Assembly (NCBI GenBank): GCA_051892195.1
Contig: JBJFFZ010000040.1
Location: 1-18,631 of the forward strand
From: CAKQOE01 sp051892195
GTDB lineage: Bacteria > Bacillota > Clostridia > Peptostreptococcales > Anaerovoracaceae
Direction of reading: 5' to 3'
Length of the DNA stretch: 18,631 bases
This document shows, piece by piece, positions 12,615 through 18,631 of this stretch. A program made the position numbers and the translations under genes. The notes under the pieces are model-generated. The model worked only from the letters and a program-made list of their open reading frames with translations, was not told the origin of the DNA and ran no database searches. Every line of letters starts with the position of its first letter. Within the stretch, counting starts at the first letter, position 1.

Positions 12615-14768
12615 TTATTTCCATTCTCTGCTGGAGAGTAACCCTCGTTTCCCGTGTGACTCCACATAGTCCCCCTTCAGCATCCGTCCGCCGAAGTTTC
12701 TTGCAGCCAGCTGTTTTTTTTCACTCGAATTATTTGCCATGGAAGCTTCCACATTTGCTCTGGCTGTGTTCGCACTCTCCTCCGCAAAACCTTCCCCTGC
12801 AAGATCTTTCAGGAACGGATTGATATCTGCATCCCTCTTTATCATGGCTTTATAATGCTTGTCTCCGCCGAACCGCTCCACCACATCCTCCAGAGGCTTC
12901 CACTCCGTTGTGACGGTTCCACCTGCATTCTTTTCTTTCACCAGCTTCAGGGTCCTGAAACGCTCGTACCATTTCGAATTCGGTGTGTTGTAGGAATCAA
13001 CTGCACGGATGGAAAGGTCGGCTGCACGGTTGACTACCATATTGTTGCTGATGCCTGTTCTGGTTCCGTCTACGACACCCATCTCATACAGGGCGATGTG
13101 CTTGAAGTTTCGGAAGGTTTCTCTGCCGTGCCCGCTTTTTTCTGAGAGTCCTTTTTCTCTGTCCTTATCCCTTGTCACATTAAGAACCGCATACTTTTCT
13201 TTCTTCTGGTTGTCGCTGCTGCTTTGCAGGCGTGTATAGGTTTCATCCACAATATCCTGCACAATATCTTCGATCTTTGTGAGGCTGTCTGCCTGCTTTG
13301 CATAGCGTCCTTTGTCGATGCTCGCATCAATATCCGGCTCATCCGACACCTGACCTGGCAAAACGCCTGTTTGATTGTCACGCATTCGTATTCCAAGCTT
13401 TGCTGAAGAAATATGCGCCTTACGCTCTGTCAGAAGTCCTTCCACATGCCCCTGGTGCATATGCTTTTTCATTTTTTGCAGGGTCAGCATCTTTGTAAGT
13501 GATACCACCGCAGTGAGGGCTGCAAGGGCCACCCCTACGGGAGCTGTTACACCTCCAAGCTCTGTGGCAGAAGAGACAATGGAAAGCAGATCACCTGCCA
13601 CATCAAAGGAAGCAGATGCCACATCCATATCGGACTTTTTCACTGCCATCTTCACGAGACTGCTCTCAGACATCCATCTTGCATAATCCTGATAAGCCTG
13701 CACGTTTCGTACGTGAAGCTTCTTTTGTTCTTCCAGTGCTTTTTCCTTTGCCTTTTTTTCCTCACCAGGCTTACTGTGCCGAACCGCTCTTTCCAGCTCG
13801 TACACCGCTTTTCTGGTATTCTCCTGTGCGATCATCAATGTATTAAGGTGCAGCTCAGGATCCAGCCTGTTGCTAAAGGAATCAAGTTCCTTAAATACAG
13901 CTTTTGCATCCATCCGTCCATCTATAGTCTTATACAGAGCATAGCTGTCTTTTGCAACGGACAGAGTGGACTTCACTATGCTGGCTATGGGAACGCCTGC
14001 TTCTGCAATATTCGCGCCTACACTGCCGGCAAAGGAGGTGGCATTGATGGTGGCATCTCCCAGAGCTAAGGCCGCATCGATGGCATTTTCTACAGATGGG
14101 TCATCCCAAAGCTTCAGACCGGCTCCGGTGAGACCTGTAAGACCGGAGGCAAGACCAAAGACTCCTCCGGCAATGCCCATATCCGATACCGGTTTACTCT
14201 CCTCATCCAGGAACGCAGATGCAAAAGAAGAAACAGCTGAATAAGCATTGCCCCCGTGCTCCATTGCTGTATCCTTTGCCGTCTCAATGCCCCCGATCAC
14301 TTCTTCCATTCTGCTTTCCGCATTTCCTCCCGATATCTGATCCGTATTGGGCGGAACGGTGCGTGCCGTTGAAGGATCGTTGAGCCGCTTTTCTGCCGTG
14401 CTGACCTTTTTCGTATCCACTGCAAAGAGATCCGTCATGCCCCGGCGTGCCACCGCTTCTTTTATATAATTCCCTCCGTCCTTATAAACATCCTTGTGGG
14501 CCTGGGACTTCGCCTTCCGCGCATCCAGCCATTTCTGAAATCTCCCCGGCTGCGGTGTCTGAGGGACAGATCCTCCCTGTGGAGGATTGCCCGATCCCCC
14601 TGAAGGAGTACCCTGCGTATTCTGTCCCGGCACCGAATTGGGATTGGAGGTATTCTGCGCAACAGTAACCGAAACATTTCCTGAACTGGAAGATGGTTGA
14701 CCTGACTGAGTCTGAGACGCCGGCTGACTTGCCGGTGAATGCGATGACCTGCGTAAAAAACTAAGCAT
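12615..14768 (-). CDS. 717-residue protein of unknown family with disordered N-terminus and hydrophobic helices; possible effector or substrate of the ATPase
   Basis: Start is the ATG at 14768 (AAGGAGG 7 nt upstream); a longer in-frame start overlaps the ATPase gene and is unlikely. I do not recognise the family. Residues 8-75 are disordered and rich in Ser, Gln, Pro, Gly, Asn and Thr (ASQPASQTQSGQPSSSSG at 13-30). A basic helix follows (76-105). Residues 197-280 hold two Gly/Ala-rich hydrophobic stretches (GIAGGVFGLASGLTGLTGAG at 198-217; about 228-272), and 385-430 hold another (SASFDVAGDLLSIVSS, GVALAALTAVVSLTKML). A charged coiled coil lies between (310-365). The C-terminal 250 residues are hydrophilic and helical. 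There is no signal peptide. It starts 13 nt after the ATPase stop, and the pair ends at a strong terminator. The composition fits a non-classically exported toxin, tape-measure-like or scaffold protein; this is inference. Confidence 0.85.
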   Translation of the reverse strand: MLSFLRRSSHSPASQPASQTQSGQPSSSSGNVSVTVAQNTSNPNSVPGQNTQGTPSGGSGNPPQGGSVPQTPQPGRFQKWLDARKAKSQAHKDVYKDGGNYIKEAVARRGMTDLFAVDTKKVSTAEKRLNDPSTARTVPPNTDQISGGNAESRMEEVIGGIETAKDTAMEHGGNAYSAVSSFASAFLDEESKPVSDMGIAGGVFGLASGLTGLTGAGLKLWDDPSVENAIDAALALGDATINATSFAGSVGANIAEAGVPIASIVKSTLSVAKDSYALYKTIDGRMDAKAVFKELDSFSNRLDPELHLNTLMIAQENTRKAVYELERAVRHSKPGEEKKAKEKALEEQKKLHVRNVQAYQDYARWMSESSLVKMAVKKSDMDVASASFDVAGDLLSIVSSATELGGVTAPVGVALAALTAVVSLTKMLTLQKMKKHMHQGHVEGLLTERKAHISSAKLGIRMRDNQTGVLPGQVSDEPDIDASIDKGRYAKQADSLTKIEDIVQDIVDETYTRLQSSSDNQKKEKYAVLNVTRDKDREKGLSEKSGHGRETFRNFKHIALYEMGVVDGTRTGISNNMVVNRAADLSIRAVDSYNTPNSKWYERFRTLKLVKEKNAGGTVTTEWKPLEDVVERFGGDKHYKAMIKRDADINPFLKDLAGEGFAEESANTARANVEASMANNSSEKKQLAARNFGGRMLKGDYVESHGKRGLLSSREWK

Positions 14769-14781
14769 TGTACTTCCTCCT

Positions 14782-16893
14782 TTACAACTGACTGAAATAA
14801 TATCCAAAGCTTCCCAGATCCCGGACGGTCAGCTCCCGCCCCTCCTTCTGCCATTCCTTCCGCACACCCTTCAGAATGTGCAGCAGTCCGATGGACGTTC
14901 CCTCCGCCGCCGCAAGAAACGCAGCAGCCAGAGCGGCATTTTTGATCTGGGCTCCGCTCAGTTCAAAGCTTTCCCCAAGCCACGCAAAATCCACATCCTG
15001 CCCCACAGGAGCCCCTGCAGGAAACACGCCTTTCCAGATTTCTGTGCGCAGGGCTCTGTCCGGCGACCGGAAGCGGATCACGTACTTGAATCTCCGCATA
15101 AACGCAGGGTCCATGGCGGTGAGATTGTTGGTGGCAAGAATAGAAATTCCGTCGTACTCCTCCACGCACTGCAGCAGCAGGGAGGATTCGATGTTGGCAA
15201 ACCGGTCGTTGGAGCTCTTTGCCTCCACCCGCTTCCCAAAGATGGCATCCGCCTCATCAAAGAACAGGATGCACCCGCTCTTCTTTGCCTGGGCAAAGAC
15301 CATCCGGATATTCTTTTCCGTCTCCCCGATGTACTTGTCCACCAGCTGGGACACATCGATGCGGTACATGACCATATGAAGCTCGTTGGCCAGCACCTGG
15401 GCCGCCATGGTCTTTCCTGTGCCCGGAGGCCCCGCAAACACCACCGGCGTCCCTGCCCCGTAAGGAACCTTGTCCGAAAAACCCCACTGGGACATGACCT
15501 GATCCTTATGGCGCACCCGGTAACAGATTTCCCCAAGAACCTGCTTATCCTCCGCAGGCAGCTTGATGTCCTCCATGGTAAAGCGGGAAGTCACCCGGTC
15601 CGCCTTTTTTCTCAGACCGTGATCCGTCTGGGCATAACAGGCCTCAAACAGATCGTCCATCCCCACAGGAGCATCCGCAGCCGCGGATGACCGCACTGCC
15701 ATCCGGGCCGCTGCAAGAATCTGGCCCGGGGTAAGATCAAAGGTATTTGCCGCAGCAGCAAGAATCTCGTCCCTGTTTTCTTCAAAAGGCAGGTCCTTTG
15801 CCGCCTCCTGCCAGAAAGCCTTCCGCTTTCCCGGATCCAGAGGAGGAACGTTAAGAACCATCATGGTCTGGTCCGTCGGCAGATAATCCTCGTCCTCCGC
15901 CAGCACCAGCACCGCAGGAATCCAGACCAGCGCTTCTCTTTTCAGTGCTTCCTCAAGAAGCCTTGCCGTCCGGCTTTCCAGGTGATCAAGCCCCTCCACT
16001 GCCAGGAGATCCCCCTCCAGGGCAGCGCCCCGCAGGCACACCCGCAGCCGGTACAGAAGCTCGTCCAGAGGAGGCTCAGGATCCTCCCGGTACTGTGCCG
16101 TACTGAAATATGTAATCCCAAGACCGGCGGCAGCTGCCGCCGCCTGGGCAATGCTCTTCTTTCCTGCGCCGGCAGGGCCCTTCAGCACCAGGGCCAGCCC
16201 CCGGCTGGTGTCTCCGTCTGCCGTGATTCCGTCCTCCGGAAGGCAGGAGACAATGAGACCCGTCAGCCGTTTACAGAAATCATCCACAAACAGCAGCGTA
16301 TCCACCGGGGCCGCAGCCTCTGCCGAAACTCTGCGAAGCCATTCCGGGGTGCCTGTTTTCATGCCGGTGAGACACTGCAGCAGGGCGCTGTCAGGAACAA
16401 GCAGCTCCTGAAACGGGTTCTTTGCCGCTGCCACCGCCGGATACAGCAGCTTCAGTCCCGGAAGCTCTCCGGAAGCTGCAAGACTCTGGACAAGGCTGCT
16501 GTCTGTTTCACTGCCGTAGTACATGGCGGCGCAGAGGGACAGGGTCGGATACGCCCGCTCCACATCGCCGTTGAGGTAACGGTAGACCTCCTGATAATCC
16601 CGGTCCAGAGCCGCCATCAGGGTCTGAACCGCCACGGAGCGGCCAAAGACGCCCAGCCCTGCAAGATACAGGCTTCCGTCCAGACCAAAGAAAAGGCCCC
16701 GGTCGGCAGAGGCCTGCCGCCGTTCCTCGATGTATTCCTCCCAGTCGTTCATGTCGGAAAACACGTTTTGAAAATTTCCATCTTCGAACTTTTTTTCCAA
16801 AATACTTCCTGCCGTCCGGGCGTCGGGAAGGTAGCGGTTGTGAGAGAGCCTCCGCTGGGATTCAATGCGCAGTTCTTCGTCAAGATAGGCCTG
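14782..16893 (-). CDS. Tandem AAA+ ATPase, contractile-injection-system (Afp15-like) type; N-terminus lost in gap
   Basis: 672 residues if counted from a TTG at 16800, but the frame stays open with normal protein sequence (AYLDEELRIESQRRLSHNRY) up to the N run at 16894, so the real start is probably in or beyond the gap. Numbering is from the TTG. Module 1 (about 200-325) is degenerate: Walker A GPAGAGKKS (208-216, Lys in place of Thr/Ser) and Walker B LLAVEG. Module 2 (about 450-600) is intact: GPPGTGKT (457-464), pore-type loop KYIGETEKN, ILFFDEADAIFGKR (511-524), the NDRFANIESSLLLQ segment, sensor 1 ILATNN (554-559), Arg finger AFMRRF and sensor 2 GAQIKNAAL. This order (inactive AAA, then active AAA with KYIGETEKN and FFDEADA..GKR..ANIE) is what I know from ATPases of extracellular contractile injection systems. 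Cytosolic. Coupled to the 717-residue protein downstream. Confidence 0.88.
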   Translation of the reverse strand, partial: QAYLDEELRIESQRRLSHNRYLPDARTAGSILEKKFEDGNFQNVFSDMNDWEEYIEERRQASADRGLFFGLDGSLYLAGLGVFGRSVAVQTLMAALDRDYQEVYRYLNGDVERAYPTLSLCAAMYYGSETDSSLVQSLAASGELPGLKLLYPAVAAAKNPFQELLVPDSALLQCLTGMKTGTPEWLRRVSAEAAAPVDTLLFVDDFCKRLTGLIVSCLPEDGITADGDTSRGLALVLKGPAGAGKKSIAQAAAAAAGLGITYFSTAQYREDPEPPLDELLYRLRVCLRGAALEGDLLAVEGLDHLESRTARLLEEALKREALVWIPAVLVLAEDEDYLPTDQTMMVLNVPPLDPGKRKAFWQEAAKDLPFEENRDEILAAAANTFDLTPGQILAAARMAVRSSAAADAPVGMDDLFEACYAQTDHGLRKKADRVTSRFTMEDIKLPAEDKQVLGEICYRVRHKDQVMSQWGFSDKVPYGAGTPVVFAGPPGTGKTMAAQVLANELHMVMYRIDVSQLVDKYIGETEKNIRMVFAQAKKSGCILFFDEADAIFGKRVEAKSSNDRFANIESSLLLQCVEEYDGISILATNNLTAMDPAFMRRFKYVIRFRSPDRALRTEIWKGVFPAGAPVGQDVDFAWLGESFELSGAQIKNAALAAAFLAAAEGTSIGLLHILKGVRKEWQKEGRELTVRDLGSFGYYFSQL

Positions 16894-16993
16894 NNNNNNN
16901 NNNNNNNNNNNNNNNNNNNNNNNNNNNNNNNNNNNNNNNNNNNNNNNNNNNNNNNNNNNNNNNNNNNNNNNNNNNNNNNNNNNNNNNNNNNNN
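16894..16993. other. Assembly gap (100 N) between the SLH gene and the ATPase gene
   Basis: Exactly 100 N. Upstream (minus strand) the SLH protein stops in the middle of its second SLH motif; downstream the ATPase frame is already open. One hundred bases are too few for the rest of an SLH motif (about 45 residues), a stop, an intergenic space and the ATPase start, so the true gap is probably larger. Confidence 0.85.
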
Positions 16994-18631
16994 GGTCTTT
17001 ACATCCTTGTAGGACTTGATGGCCTTCTGTCCGATGTTGGCCTTGGAAAAGGCGTTGGTCATCATGGTGATGAACTGAGCCTTTGTGACCTTTGCGTCAG
17101 GCTGGAATTTCCCGTTGCCCATGCCGCTGATGATGCCCCGGGAGGCCAGGAAGGTGATGTAGCCGCTGGCCCAGTGGGTGGTCTTTACGTCGCTGAAAAA
17201 CTTTGGATTGTAGGCCACGCCGTATTTTGAAAGGTGCGGTGCAAAGAAGCACAGCATCCCTTTGTCTGCATCGTAGTGGGACTCGGTAATGGTGAACGTC
17301 TCTCCGTCCGTTGCCACGTATTCGACAATAAGGCCGTTGACGTCCTCGTCTTCCGCCGGTGTGTATGGAATGCGGATTTCCACATTGTACTGTTCTTCAA
17401 ACTGCTGGATGTTTTCCTTTGCCAGCTCCAGCTTCACCTCTACCGCAGCCCGGCCCTCATGCTCTGCTCGTGTGAGGGTCACCTTAAACTCCGCAGGCTT
17501 GCTGTCGGTCTGCTCTGCCAGCTCCTCGGTACGGATGCGGAAATCCCCTGCTGGGGTGGCGATGGAAAGAACGTCGATAATGGATTCTTCGATCTTCTGC
17601 TCGTCCTTTGCGGCAATGACTACCACATAGGTATCGATGCCCTCATTGCCCTGAGATTCCACTTTAATAACCGCTTCGTGGTCCCCTTCTTCAATGTCAA
17701 TGTCCTCGGCATGCTGCTCCGCAAGATCGATAAGCGCATCTGCCTCCGCAGATGACACCTTTGTAGTGCTGGTGTCGCCCTTTTCCGTGGTGTGGTTGGA
17801 GGTGAGGATGGTATCGTTGGACAGGTTTTCCGGGTTGTCCTCGTTAATAACGTTGATAATCTCCGCCGGCGGATCGTCTGAGCCGCCGCCTCCGCCACCG
17901 CTGTCGGAAGGCGGGTTGTAGGTTACGGTCTGGGAAACCTGCATATATGCCACCGCTGCCCCATCCGAATTATTTACCGCTACAAAGAAATCAATCGTAT
18001 CCGAGCCGGTAAGCCCCTGAAAGCTTACTGAGTAGCTTCCATCATCCATTGCTGCAATCTCAACTGGCTGATCCAGTGCGTAAGCAAGCACAGCACTCAT
18101 CTCAACGATTCCCGCCGAAACCACAATCGAATAACCATCCGCTGGTTTTATTGTTATAGAGCCGCTTTGGCTGGACGTGGTGCTGCTTCCGGTCAGAGTA
18201 TACATATTGCTAGCTGCATTGTAAGTGGAAGAAAAAGCGTTTTCGTATCCATTGAAGGAAATGCTAACCATACTCTCCCATTTTTTCACATAGTTCAACG
18301 TGATACTTAAGGGAAGAGTATCGCCGGACGGAAGTGATACCGTAACCGTCGCGACCGCACTTCCGTAATCAATCAGATTCTGATATTCCGCACTAGAAGA
18401 GGATGGATCCGATTGATCCAATGGCGTAAGAGGAAAATCTTCAGGAGTTGGCTCCCATCTTACTGCATCATACGTATACCCATTTCCTAAAGAAATGGAG
18501 ATTTCTCCATTAGTCTGATCTGTATCGATTGATATACTGCTCTGATAATCATATGTTGTTCCATTTACATTCACTGACGATATGATTTCATTGTCCGGAG
18601 TATAAAGATTAATCGTAAAACTAATTTCCTG
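16994..18631 (-). CDS. SLH-domain surface protein (both ends missing)
   Basis: 546 codons visible. The frame is open to the right edge (reading QEISFTINLYTPDN...), so an internal GTG at 18574 is not the start. The C-terminal end is in the gap. The first 200 visible residues are Ser/Thr/Asn/Tyr-rich beta repeats like adhesin or Ig-like folds. A poly-Gly/Ser hinge with SDSGGGGGGSDDPP follows (about 17878-17912). Next is a Glu-rich domain of about 180 residues (the SSAEADALIDLAEQH and IRIPYTPAEDEDVNGL segments), a fold often seen before SLH motifs in clostridial surface proteins. Then comes one complete SLH motif (FSDVKTTHWASGYITFLASR, then GIISGMGNGKFQPDAKVTKA) and the first residues of a second (YKDVKT). 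SLH motifs bind pyruvylated secondary wall polymer, so this is a cell-wall-attached protein with an exposed adhesive part. It precedes the ATPase; whether they share a transcript is unknown. Confidence 0.88.

Noticed and set aside
15982..17019. Plus-strand frame of 345 codons opposite the ATPase
   Set aside because: No domain, no ribosome binding site, passes through the N run, and is fully antisense to the AAA+ gene with intact motifs.
18572..18574. GTG as start of the SLH protein
   Set aside because: The frame stays open with protein-like sequence to the window edge, and there is no ribosome binding site before the GTG; the true start is outside.
1..18631. CRISPR array, tRNA, rRNA, insertion sequence or phage integrase
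   Set aside because: Scanned for regular spaced repeats, cloverleaf-like segments, transposase motifs and terminal inverted repeats; none seen by eye. The only sizeable repeat is the duplicated response regulator gene.

Overview
The window (18.6 kb, three runs of exactly 100 N) reads like a chromosomal segment of a gut-type Clostridia, most likely Lachnospiraceae. The clues are strong AGGAGG ribosome binding sites, a DUF5688 protein, a GldG-type ABC cassette, LytTR regulators with an AgrC-like kinase, a helix-turn-helix/Mop regulator and an SLH-domain surface protein. This assignment rests on gene families, not on a marker gene. Almost every gene is on the minus strand; only the HTH-Mop regulator is on the plus strand. 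I see no rRNA, tRNA, transposase, integrase or CRISPR array.

Left part (1-6500, all minus): a DUF5688 protein cut by the window edge, with its own near-consensus promoter; a small ferritin-like helical protein; a small lipoprotein translationally coupled to an EamA/DMT exporter and closed by a tetraloop terminator; and a three-gene ABC cassette (ATPase, ABC-2 permease, GldG-like membrane protein) closed by another terminator. The ABC ATPase and its GldG-like partner both carry long acidic low-complexity cytoplasmic extensions.

Centre (6500-12600): a divergent intergenic region with promoters in both directions feeds the ABC operon and the HTH-Mop regulator. A LytTR signalling island follows on the minus strand, in transcription order: response regulator 1 (canonical phospho-acceptor Asp57), a surface protein with signal peptide, Ig/FN3-like domains and a C-terminal membrane anchor, a 7TMR-DISM-like histidine kinase with an HPK10-type HDLRHH motif, and response regulator 2. 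RR2 is about 82% identical to RR1, but its phospho-acceptor is Glu57 and its acidic pocket is altered. The two regulator genes form ~0.7 kb direct repeats flanking the kinase and surface protein.

Right part (12600-18631, minus): an SLH-domain adhesin-like protein (open at both ends), then a large tandem-AAA+ ATPase whose second module resembles the ATPases of extracellular contractile injection systems (Afp15/PVC15 type), then a 717-residue protein with a disordered Ser/Pro/Gly/Gln-rich N-terminus and amphipathic or hydrophobic helical segments, then a strong terminator. The ATPase and the 717-residue protein are 13 nt apart and clearly one unit. I do not recognise the family of the latter. 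No tube, sheath or baseplate gene lies in the window, so any link to an injection system is an inference.

The N runs interrupt the GldG-like gene, the surface protein gene and the junction between the SLH gene and the ATPase gene. At the last, the SLH C-terminus and the ATPase N-terminus are both missing.
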